Position numbers and translations under genes: made by a program. From contig CANDJN010000035.1 of NCBI GenBank assembly GCA_947385085.1, forward strand, positions 1-20,621: 20,621 nt of DNA. The letters are read 5' to 3'. Shown piece by piece: positions 7,106 through 13,809 of the stretch (position 1 is its first letter; the number at the start of each line of letters is the position of its first letter). Below the pieces are notes generated by a model. The model was not told the origin of the DNA, ran no database searches, and worked only from the letters and a program-made list of their open reading frames with translations. The DNA is from an uncultured Erysipelotrichaceae bacterium. Lineage in GTDB: Bacteria; Bacillota_I; Bacilli_A; Erysipelotrichales; Erysipelotrichaceae.

Positions 7106-8041
7106 TTATGCTGATTCATCAAATAGTGTTAATTGCGTATGACTTCTTCTTTGATTATATTCTCTGGCAAATTTCATATAGTCAATACAGACTCCGTATG
7201 CTTCTGCCAATTCGCTGATACGCTGATAAGTATTTTTAGCATATACACGATCCAAATGATTGTCTTTATAAAGTTGTTGATACACATTCACTAGCTGTGG
7301 GAAGTGTTCCTGTAGCAACTGCATATAGGTATGCTTGGTCACACCATGAAGATGCAGAGAGCCAAATGCCGCATAATCTGCCTGTATCTCACAGATCCAT
7401 TCCATCAATGTTCGCAAAGAGTCTTCATCATCGTTGATCATCGGCATGATCGGCATGGCATGAACCCCTACGATCGCTCTTGTCTGTTGTTTCACTATTG
7501 TTGCCACTTCCTTACGCCGTAGTGGCTTTACGGCATGGGGCTCCAATATCGCTGCTGTTTCTTCATCGGTAGTCGTAATCGTCACCGCAATATTAACGTA
7601 TGTCACCGCTGCCAATTCATCGATCAAATCCAAATCACGTAAGATCAAATCGGATTTGGTGGAAATAATACACGGGGTGCGATAGCGGATCAACACAGGT
7701 AGTATTTTCCGCATCATTTGATATTTCGCTTCTAGCGGCTGATAAGAATCACTTACTGAACCGATATTGATAATATGGCGTCCCCAGTGCGGTGAGGCAA
7801 GTTGCTGTTCCAGCTTTTCTGCGATATCTGTTTTAACATAAATATCGCGATAAAAGTCGCTGTGATCCATATAGCGTTGAGAATACTGGGCATAGCAATA
7901 CCTACAGTGATGCGCACAGCCACGATAAATATTCATATCATATTCATACGGTCCGATCCGATGCTTTAGCTTACGAAAAGCCTTTTTACACGTTATTTCA
8001 TAGCCATTCATACATTGTTTCCGATCGTGTGCAAATTGCAT
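7106..8041 (-). CDS. SPL-like radical SAM protein
   Basis: 311 residues. The radical SAM cluster motif CxxxCxxC is at C42, C46 and C49 (RGCAHHCRYCYA), preceded by NIYRGC, typical of the spore-photoproduct-lyase-like / Rv2578c-type radical SAM group. The rest of a partial TIM barrel follows: INIGSVSDSYQPLE near residue 95, then STKSDLILRDLDLI, then a conserved ITTTDEETAAILEPHA segment. The protein ends LTLFDESA. It binds a [4Fe-4S] cluster and S-adenosylmethionine and starts radical chemistry; the substrate of this subgroup is not established. True DNA-repair SPL activity is not shown. I use the first ATG (8041), about 26 nt after the -10 box; M11 is a possible alternative start. Single-gene unit, unrelated to its neighbours. 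Confidence 0.85.
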   Translation of the reverse strand: MQFAHDRKQCMNGYEITCKKAFRKLKHRIGPYEYDMNIYRGCAHHCRYCYAQYSQRYMDHSDFYRDIYVKTDIAEKLEQQLASPHWGRHIINIGSVSDSYQPLEAKYQMMRKILPVLIRYRTPCIISTKSDLILRDLDLIDELAAVTYVNIAVTITTTDEETAAILEPHAVKPLRRKEVATIVKQQTRAIVGVHAMPIMPMINDDEDSLRTLMEWICEIQADYAAFGSLHLHGVTKHTYMQLLQEHFPQLVNVYQQLYKDNHLDRVYAKNTYQRISELAEAYGVCIDYMKFAREYNQRRSHTQLTLFDESA

Positions 8042-8066
8042 CCTATCCCAGCCTTCCCTTTTCTCT

Positions 8067-8077
8067 ATTATAGCACA
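8067..8077 (-). promoter_or_regulatory. Extended -10 promoter of the radical SAM gene
   Basis: TGTGCTATAAT on the minus strand: a perfect -10 with the TGTGN extension. No clear -35. The 5' UTR would be only about 20 nt, with a purine-rich GGGAAGG stretch as ribosome site. Confidence 0.6.
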
Positions 8078-8224
8078 GGCAATAGATCTTAGAACATAAA
8101 GCTTTTTACAATTATGTAATAATGCTTAAGCAAATTTTTCCTAATCGAAAATTGTAATGAATTGTTAATTTATCTTTTATAAAGACTGCGATAAATGCAT
8201 GTACAGTCATCTGTAAACCAACAG

Positions 8225-8259
8225 AAAAATGTATCCGTAATGAAACGAATACATTTTTT
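8225..8259 (-). terminator. Terminator after the surface protein gene
   Basis: Arms AAAAATGTATCCGT (8225-8238) and ACGAATACATTTTT (8245-8258) pair over their full length with one wobble pair on the minus strand. A T-run ends the 3' arm. It lies about 70 nt beyond the stop codon of the surface protein. The T-run on the plus strand also makes it bidirectional in appearance. Apart from this stem and the radical SAM promoter, I see nothing in 8042-8328. Confidence 0.8.
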
Positions 8260-8328
8260 CTTTTTAATCCGTAAACGTTAATATCGGAGACTGATAAAAA
8301 TAATTAAACACTGTGAAAGAAGATTGAT

Positions 8329-10176
8329 TTAGGCTTTATATCCTATTTTCTTTTTTGTTAAACCAATATATGCACATGCGGCAAACATCATCATAACGCA
8401 TGCGGCAGCAGATGTATTTGGGCGCGCATCTGCCGTTTCTTTGATTGGGGAATCTTTTTTACCTGTATCAGTTTTGTCCTTTTCCGCTACTTTGCCTGTT
8501 TCATCTACCAAGGCAAAGACGCTGAAATGATTTGTCGTAAAGGTTACTTTATCCTTAGTTGCATAGAATGGCATAGCAGAAACAACACCATCCTCACCGA
8601 TATGGTAAAGCATAATCTTCTCAAAATCGAAGTCTTCCGGAATATCCAGTGTGACGATCACAGTACCGTTAGGCTGAATCTCCACATTATCCTTCATCAA
8701 TTTAATATCATAAGCAATAAATTTGCCCTTTAAGCTATTGAATGCCGCTGCGATCTTTTCACTTGCATTTTCAGCAGTCAGCGCTTTAACACTCAATTTC
8801 GCTGCGGGATCAATGACACCTTTCTGCGCACTGACTTTAACATTCGTTTCGGCATCGATGATTTCATCTCTTTCTTCCGGTGTTGGATCATCTGACGCTG
8901 TCTTTATAATATCCGCAATGGCTTTTTCTAACATTTCAACCTTCACATCGATTTCTTCCTGATTTGATGCGTGCTCATAGGTTTCCTGTGCTGCCGCAAT
9001 ACTTTGTTTTAACGCATTGATACTATGCTCGGTATAGATATCCGTTTTAGCTGCTTCTTGTTCAGCCGCTTTGATTACTTCTGCCAATTTAGTCAAATCA
9101 AGCGTAGATACCTGTAAGGCTGCCACTGCCTCATTCAAGATATTGGTAGCGCTAGTAATTTCAGCTATTGTCGCATCGTCTTTTACCGCTTTAGCAGCAT
9201 TCAAAGCCGCAGTTAATCTATCTTTGCTTGCCGGCGTATAATTCTTGCCATCGTTTAATTTTGCAGTTGCCTGTTCAATCGCTGTCTTTAACGATTTCAT
9301 CGCATCTGCGGTTGAACTGCTTTCTTCCACAACAGAGTAGTTTCCATTAGCATCTTGCTTATCACTAATCGTAAAGCCCTCGGCAAAATAAGATTCATTG
9401 GGCTTTACGCTAAAGCTGCCGCCGGAAATACTGATGCCGGTTTGTTCCGGATCACTTGCATTTCCTTTCTTAATTTCACCTTTGAAAGTGCCGCCCTTAA
9501 TATTCAGTTTTGCGCTCGTCGCAACATTGGCAACACCAGCTGCGGAACCATCAGAACCATACTCTACGTTGCCGTTGATTGTGGTATTGCCTTCAACAGT
9601 TACGGTGACACCTTCACCATAGCCATAACTCGGCCAGTAGTATACATCAAACGCAAAGCCGCCTTCTTTAGCAGTAATGGTGGAATCCTTAATAACGACA
9701 TTACCGCAGTTATTAGATAATGTATATGCGCCTGCTTGTTGTAAGCCACTGCCATTTAAATCCATACCATCTACCGTTAAATTACCGTAATTTTGTACCA
9801 ACATTTTAGCCTTGCCGCTGCTAATGCTACCGTTTTTCAGTGTAACCGTAGAACCCTTTAACAGTTGGAAAGCCTGCGTTGCCGTTCCTGTACTACCAAC
9901 AAGTGTACCATTTATATCATAATTATGCGTATTAAAATCAATGGTAATGTTTTTTCCACTGGGAACGATGACACCATTTCCAGTTGCATTATTTGCCAAG
10001 GTGATAGTAGCGCCATTTCCCGCCGCATCCACTGCAGCCTCCAATGTCGGATAACTCGTTCCATCAATGCTCCATAGATCCGCTGTTTCTGCATGAATGT
10101 CAACCGCAAATGCTGAAAAAGCCATCGTCGCAGAAAGCACAAATGCGGCAAGTCTGTTATGTTTCTTACTCTTCAT
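8329..10176 (-). CDS. Secreted cell-surface protein with beta-helix and FIVAR repeats
   Basis: 615 residues from the ATG at 10176, which follows AGGAGG at 7-nt spacing; a start 33 nt upstream lacks a ribosome site. Residues 1-29 are a Sec signal peptide (KSKK, hydrophobic core, likely cut after IHA). About 37-275 resembles a right-handed parallel beta-helix (repeated T-I/V-x-N-G and ISGGSF units). Two FIVAR-like three-helix repeats follow (about 290-358 and 360-428), each with the L..AI..A...YT..S...L pattern. A beta-rich domain (about 437-560) ends in VTFTTNHFSVFALVD, common in Bacillota surface proteins. The end has a charged linker, ARPNTS (584-589), a hydrophobic stretch (about 590-606) and a KKK tail, laid out like a sortase signal with RPNTS in place of LPXTG. 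The likely role is adhesion or wall-associated binding; the ligand is unknown. Confidence 0.85.
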   Translation of the reverse strand: MKSKKHNRLAAFVLSATMAFSAFAVDIHAETADLWSIDGTSYPTLEAAVDAAGNGATITLANNATGNGVIVPSGKNITIDFNTHNYDINGTLVGSTGTATQAFQLLKGSTVTLKNGSISSGKAKMLVQNYGNLTVDGMDLNGSGLQQAGAYTLSNNCGNVVIKDSTITAKEGGFAFDVYYWPSYGYGEGVTVTVEGNTTINGNVEYGSDGSAAGVANVATSAKLNIKGGTFKGEIKKGNASDPEQTGISISGGSFSVKPNESYFAEGFTISDKQDANGNYSVVEESSSTADAMKSLKTAIEQATAKLNDGKNYTPASKDRLTAALNAAKAVKDDATIAEITSATNILNEAVAALQVSTLDLTKLAEVIKAAEQEAAKTDIYTEHSINALKQSIAAAQETYEHASNQEEIDVKVEMLEKAIADIIKTASDDPTPEERDEIIDAETNVKVSAQKGVIDPAAKLSVKALTAENASEKIAAAFNSLKGKFIAYDIKLMKDNVEIQPNGTVIVTLDIPEDFDFEKIMLYHIGEDGVVSAMPFYATKDKVTFTTNHFSVFALVDETGKVAEKDKTDTGKKDSPIKETADARPNTSAAACVMMMFAACAYIGLTKKKIGYKA

Positions 10177-10261
10177 AATTTTTCCTCCTGTCCTAATAAA
10201 ATACTTCATTCATGAAAACCCTTGTTTTGCTAGATTGAATACCATCTCCCTCTCATTCCAA

Positions 10262-10285
10262 TTGTCTACAAAAGTGTACTTTAAT
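10262..10285. repeat. Operator-like repeat, proximal copy
   Basis: TTGTCT, 2 nt, then AAAAGTGTACTTT. The core is nearly palindromic (AAAGT..ACTTT). The same arrangement recurs 93 nt away at 10355-10378, in the same orientation, with GT/AC exchanged in the core. The two copies flank the leader terminator. Confidence 0.55.
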
Positions 10286-10323
10286 AGATTCCCCACAGAG
10301 ATTAAAAAATGTAACTTTTCCAT

Positions 10324-10358
10324 AAAAAAAACAACGCTTTTCATAAAAAAAGCGTTGT
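10324..10358 (-). terminator. Strong intrinsic terminator inside the surface gene leader
   Basis: On the minus strand, ACAACGCTTTT (10358-10348) pairs with AAAAGCGTTGT (10341-10331), a perfect 11-bp stem with a 6-nt loop. An 8-nt T-run starts with the last base of the stem. It stands about 155 nt before the surface gene start and about 105 nt after the predicted transcription start, as an attenuator or small-RNA terminator would. Confidence 0.85.
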
Positions 10359-10378
10359 CTCAAAAAGTACACTTTTAT
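10355..10378. repeat. Operator-like repeat, distal copy
   Basis: TTGTCT, 2 nt, then AAAAGTACACTTTT. It matches the copy at 10262-10285 at about 17 of the first 19 clearly alignable non-core positions by eye, and its 12-bp core is also the exact reverse complement of the other core. Its TTGTCT overlaps the 5' arm of the terminator stem. Confidence 0.55.
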
Positions 10379-10470
10379 AAACACAAAATAGATAATTTGT
10401 ACGTAAAATTTAATAAACATGCCTTATAATTCTTATCTTATCAGCAATGATTATATGATCTTACGCATTG

Positions 10471-10498
10471 ATTATAGCACAGTTTAAGGATAATACAA
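10471..10498 (-). promoter_or_regulatory. Promoter of the surface protein leader transcript
   Basis: On the minus strand, TTGTAT (10493-10498), 16-nt spacer, TATAAT (10471-10476) preceded by TGTGC. Predicted transcription start near 10464, about 290 nt before the surface gene start codon. Confidence 0.65.
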
Positions 10499-10647
10499 CC
10501 GTTTTTCCAAATTTTTCCATATAATATATGCGTCGAAAATTTTAAAACGCATGGGATTAAATTTTCAACTCTATCAATATAAGACCTATTTTAAGAATGA
10601 ATCATGACTAACGCAACATATAATTCACGAAACGCTAACTTTACGAC

Positions 10648-10679
10648 AAAAAAGATGCAGAAACATATTGCACTGCATC
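10648..10679 (-). terminator. Terminator of the pyr operon
   Basis: On the minus strand, GATGCAG (10679-10673) pairs with CTGCATC (10660-10654), then TTTTTT (10653-10648). It starts 44 nt after the pyrE stop codon. Confidence 0.85.
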
Positions 10680-10722
10680 AGATTTTATTTACTTTATTGT
10701 AGTAGAGAAAATGCCATTTCTG

Positions 10723-11361
10723 TTATTTCTTCATCCATTCTTCATCACGAGGATCCTGTTTCCAAGCCTTTAATTTTTCCAAGTCAGTATCTTGAATTGT
10801 TTGATTTGCCAAAGCGACCTCAATCAGTGTGCTGTAATTCGACAACGTAATCAAGGGACAATTCAAATCCGTAAATGTCTTGGTCGCTTGAGAAAGCTCA
10901 TAAGTGAATATCGCCGCAACCCCGAGTACCTCTGCCCCGACAGCGCGCAATGCTTCCACAACATCACATACTGAACCACCGGTGGAAATCAAATCCTCAA
11001 TGATGACCACCTTTGTACCGGCAGGACAATTTCCCTCAATTTTATTCTCCTTGCCATGGTTCTTATTGGAGGAACGTACATAGCCCATAGGCAGCTTCAT
11101 CTCCTGAGCGCACATTGCTGCCCAAGGAATGCCTGCGGTTGCCGTTCCCATTAACATTTGTACTTCAGAAAATTGTTTGCGAATGGCAGTAATATAGCCG
11201 CTTACCACCACATCACGCTTATCAGGATACGATAAGATCAAACGATTATCACAATAAATGGGGCTTTTGATACCGCTTGCCCAAGTAAAGGGCTGATTGG
11301 GACGCAGTGAAACGGCTTTGGCCGCTAATAAATTTCCCGCAATTTCTTTTTCTAAATTCAT
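10723..11361 (-). CDS. pyrE: Orotate phosphoribosyltransferase
   Basis: Joins orotate to PRPP to give OMP, the fifth step of UMP synthesis. 212 residues from the ATG at 11361. The PRPP-binding motif is at about 122-130 (EDLISTGGS). The catalytic flexible loop is the VRSSNKNHGKENKIEG segment, and FTWASGIKSPIYCDNR near the N-terminus is the orotate-side signature. A start 27 nt upstream (11388) is possible, but that ATG lies in the loop of a 6-bp hairpin and would add residues that relatives lack. The AAAGGA ribosome site fits the chosen start at 10-nt spacing. Last gene of the operon, with a 54-nt gap after pyrF, the widest in the operon. Confidence 0.95.
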   Translation of the reverse strand: MNLEKEIAGNLLAAKAVSLRPNQPFTWASGIKSPIYCDNRLILSYPDKRDVVVSGYITAIRKQFSEVQMLMGTATAGIPWAAMCAQEMKLPMGYVRSSNKNHGKENKIEGNCPAGTKVVIIEDLISTGGSVCDVVEALRAVGAEVLGVAAIFTYELSQATKTFTDLNCPLITLSNYSTLIEVALANQTIQDTDLEKLKAWKQDPRDEEWMKK

Positions 11362-11379
11362 ATTATCACATTCCTTTCC

Positions 11380-11395
11380 GGCCTGCATACAGGCC
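11380..11395 (-). other. Intergenic hairpin between pyrF and pyrE
   Basis: GGCCTG, 4-nt loop, CAGGCC: a perfect GC-rich 6-bp stem in the longest gap of the operon, just upstream of the pyrE ribosome site. It is not followed by a U-tract. Possible roles are an mRNA processing or stability element, or a translational modulator. Confidence 0.5.
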
Positions 11396-11415
11396 TTTCT
11401 GTGTTGAATCTTAAC

Positions 11416-12117
11416 TTATTTACCCTCCATAATATCCTCTATCATATGATACGTTGCCACCTTGTCGTTCGCCTTGGTGATGGAGCGTCCGACGACGATA
11501 TAATCACAGCCCTGCTCATATGCATACTGCGGTGTGGCCACCCGCTTTTGATCATCCTTGGAATCATCCGCCAAACGAATACCGGGGGTTACTGTTAGAA
11601 AATCTGTTCCACACGCCTCATGAATCGCCTTTGCCTCATGAACCGAACAAACCACACCATCCAGGCCGCTTTCCTTTGCGAGTTTAGCGTATTGAATGAC
11701 ACAATCCTGAACACTGCCGGGGATTCCCAGCTCATCATTCATCGCTGCCTGCGATGTTGATGTCAGCTGCGTCACCGCAATGCACATGGGTCGTTTGCCA
11801 TTGACACTGCCTTCCTTCAAGCCTTCCATTGCCGCACGCATCATCGCGCTGCCTCCTGCCGCATGAAGATTGACTACATCCACATCCAGCTTAGCCAAAT
11901 TCTTCATCGCCTGCTTTACCGTATTGGGAATATCATGCAGCTTTAGATCAAGGAAAATGTGATGTCCCATTGCCTTGACCTCGCGAACGATCTCAAAGCC
12001 GAAGGAATACGTCAATTCCATACCGATCTTCACATAAATCGGCTCATTAAATTGTAATAAGAATTCATAGACCTCTTTTCTGGTGGAAAAATCCAGCGCT
12101 ACCATTGTTTTACTCAT
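11416..12117 (-). CDS. pyrF: Orotidine 5'-phosphate decarboxylase
   Basis: Decarboxylates OMP to UMP, the last step of the pathway. 233 residues, normal for the short bacterial class. The catalytic Lys-Asp network is visible: K30, then DLKLHDIPNT at 57-66 with D57, K59 and D62; D9 lies in the first strand (VALDF). The C-terminal phosphate-binding region includes VTPGIRL and VVGRSIT. The start ATG overlaps the end of pyrD by 8 nt and has its ribosome site (GGAAGGAG) inside pyrD, so the two are probably translationally coupled. Confidence 0.96.
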   Translation of the reverse strand: MSKTMVALDFSTRKEVYEFLLQFNEPIYVKIGMELTYSFGFEIVREVKAMGHHIFLDLKLHDIPNTVKQAMKNLAKLDVDVVNLHAAGGSAMMRAAMEGLKEGSVNGKRPMCIAVTQLTSTSQAAMNDELGIPGSVQDCVIQYAKLAKESGLDGVVCSVHEAKAIHEACGTDFLTVTPGIRLADDSKDDQKRVATPQYAYEQGCDYIVVGRSITKANDKVATYHMIEDIMEGK

Positions 12118-13036
12118 GTTGAAAACTCCTTCCGATTGCTTCTTTTACCGACGTCATGCCATATTGAGCAAGTGCCGTTTCCAATTCATCGATAATGCGG
12201 ATGCAGCAGTACGGATCGACGAAATTCTGCATTCCGACCTCCACTGCGCTCGCTCCGGCATAAAGAAATTCCAAGACATCCGCTCCGCTTGTAATACCAC
12301 CTACCCCAATGATTGGGATGTGAACGCTTTGGGCACATTGATACACCATGCGCAGGGCCACCGGCTTGATTGCCGCGCCGCTTAATCCTCCCGTCACATT
12401 GGCTAGCAGAGGCTTACCGCTGCGTAAGTCAATTCGCATTCCCATTAGCGTATTGATCATAACTAGGCCATCCGCTCCTGCTTCCTCGACTGCCTTGGCG
12501 ATTGCCACAATGTCCGTAACATTAGGCGACAATTTCACCCATACCGGCTTGCGTGCGGCTTTTTTACATAATGCCGTGACATGCGCAGCCAATTCCGGCT
12601 TTGTTCCTAAACCAATGCCCCCATGCTTGACATTAGGACAGCTGATGTTTAGTTCAAAGGCACTCACATTGCAAACATCATTCAGCTTTTCAATCACTTC
12701 TACATAATCCGTTTCATTAGCTCCTGCCACATTGACTAAAATTTCCGTATCAAACTGCGAAAGCCATGGCAATTCCTTATTTTTTACCACATCAACGCCG
12801 GGATTTTGCAAACCAATCGCATTGAGCATGCCGCTTGCCGTTTCCGCCACTCGCGGTGTTTCATTGCCATAACGTGGCTTTGGTGTCGTGCTTTTGATCG
12901 CAATGCCGCCTAATCGGCTCAAATCGTACAGCTGGGCAAATTCACGTCCATATCCGAAACAGCCGCTGGCAGGGATAATCGGATTTTTTAAATGTAAACC
13001 CGGCAAGTCAATATGCAGATCAATTTTCTGACTCAT
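12110..13036 (-). CDS. pyrD: Dihydroorotate dehydrogenase, class 1B catalytic subunit
   Basis: Oxidises dihydroorotate to orotate on FMN, the fourth pathway step. 308 residues. The NISCPNV motif carries catalytic C133, which marks the cytosolic class 1 enzymes (class 2 uses serine). Class 1B is confirmed by the adjacent pyrK, which supplies FAD and [2Fe-2S] and passes electrons to NAD+. Other signatures are NPIIPASGCFGYG at 18-30, the FMN-side KLSPNVTDI, and IPIIGVGGI in the C-terminal half. The start overlaps the pyrK stop as ATGA and the end overlaps pyrF by 8 nt. NAD-linked oxidation suits an anaerobe. Confidence 0.96.
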   Translation of the reverse strand: MSQKIDLHIDLPGLHLKNPIIPASGCFGYGREFAQLYDLSRLGGIAIKSTTPKPRYGNETPRVAETASGMLNAIGLQNPGVDVVKNKELPWLSQFDTEILVNVAGANETDYVEVIEKLNDVCNVSAFELNISCPNVKHGGIGLGTKPELAAHVTALCKKAARKPVWVKLSPNVTDIVAIAKAVEEAGADGLVMINTLMGMRIDLRSGKPLLANVTGGLSGAAIKPVALRMVYQCAQSVHIPIIGVGGITSGADVLEFLYAGASAVEVGMQNFVDPYCCIRIIDELETALAQYGMTSVKEAIGRSFQHE

Positions 13037-13779
13037 GACAGCACCACCCTTCCAATCGGGAATACCGGTCCCTCTTTACAGATGCGATGATACATATCCG
13101 CACTTTTCGCATCGTGCGCCACACATGCCATACACGCCCCCATACCGCATGCCATCCGCGATTCTAATGAAAAATAACCTTGCGTATAGCGTTGTTCCAA
13201 TGCCTTTAGCATCGGCAACGGTCCACAGGCACAGATGAAATCCGTGGTAATATTGGCTGCTTGAATGGCATCCGTAACCGTTCCTTTACAGCCATAAGAG
13301 CCATCCATTGTCGCTATGCTTACTGAGGCACCTAAGGCTTGAAACTCAGACTCATAAAAGATGGAGCTTGCGGTGTCAAAGCCCATGACAACATCCACAT
13401 GCACACCGGCTTTTATATAGCGCTTCGCCAATTCGTATAACGGGGGAACCCCGCATCCGCCGCCGATCAATAACACCGCCTTGCGATCCGCTTCAATCGG
13501 ATAACCATGTCCCAATGGTCCGAATACATTTACGCTTTGCCCGGCAATCATCTTGCTTAAACGTCTCGTCCCCTCGCCCACAACCTTATAGATAATCGTA
13601 AAGGATGCTTCATCAATGGAACAGATGCTGATAGGACGGCGCAGTGTTAACCCTTCCACGGCAATATTGACAAACTGCCCCGGAATCATCTGACTGGTGA
13701 TCGGGGATGATATGACCATGCGATAAACATCCTTAGCCATTTGTTGTTGTTCTAAAATCGTACCATTATCACACTTCAA
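13033..13779 (-). CDS. pyrK: Dihydroorotate dehydrogenase electron transfer subunit
   Basis: Transfers electrons from PyrD-bound FMN through a [2Fe-2S] cluster and FAD to NAD+. 248 residues. RRPIS at 47-51 is the FAD-binding motif; GGGCGVPPLY at about 106-115 is in the nucleotide-binding domain; C211, C216, C219 and C234 ligate the [2Fe-2S] cluster (CGMGACMACV...C). The start codon is TTG (13779-13777), supported by an excellent AAAGGAGG ribosome site 7 nt upstream; the first in-frame ATG is at codon 14 and would remove the first conserved strand. It follows carB after a 30-nt gap and overlaps pyrD by 4 nt. Confidence 0.95.
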   Translation of the reverse strand: MKCDNGTILEQQQMAKDVYRMVISSPITSQMIPGQFVNIAVEGLTLRRPISICSIDEASFTIIYKVVGEGTRRLSKMIAGQSVNVFGPLGHGYPIEADRKAVLLIGGGCGVPPLYELAKRYIKAGVHVDVVMGFDTASSIFYESEFQALGASVSIATMDGSYGCKGTVTDAIQAANITTDFICACGPLPMLKALEQRYTQGYFSLESRMACGMGACMACVAHDAKSADMYHRICKEGPVFPIGRVVLS

Positions 13780-13809
13780 TTTGTTTCCTCCTTTCCTCTA
13801 TATAAAGCT

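Larger units (their letters stand above)
10177..10722 (-). other. Gene-free interval and long leader of the surface protein gene
   Basis: No convincing gene on either strand. Read on the minus strand it holds, in order: the pyr operon terminator (10648-10679), an AT-rich stretch with a weak ATGCGT..ACGCAT inverted repeat near 10529-10550, a promoter (10471-10498), about 100 nt of unassigned leader, a motif copy, a strong terminator, a second motif copy, then the surface gene ribosome site. A 55-codon frame through the leader spans the terminator and has no ribosome site. Confidence 0.7.

Noticed and set aside
10262..10378. Invertible (phase-variable) promoter segment controlling the surface protein
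   Set aside because: The 12-13-bp cores are inverted relative to each other, but only because each is nearly palindromic. The longer match including TTGTCT is in direct orientation, the promoter lies outside the repeats, and no invertase gene is nearby.
10237..10416. Leader peptide frame of about 55 codons upstream of the surface gene
   Set aside because: It spans the terminator, has no usable ribosome site, and its Phe/Lys-rich composition simply reflects A/T runs.
10097..10429. 110-codon plus-strand frame over the surface gene start
   Set aside because: It runs through the signal peptide region and the leader hairpin on the opposite strand, with no ribosome site or homology that I recognise.
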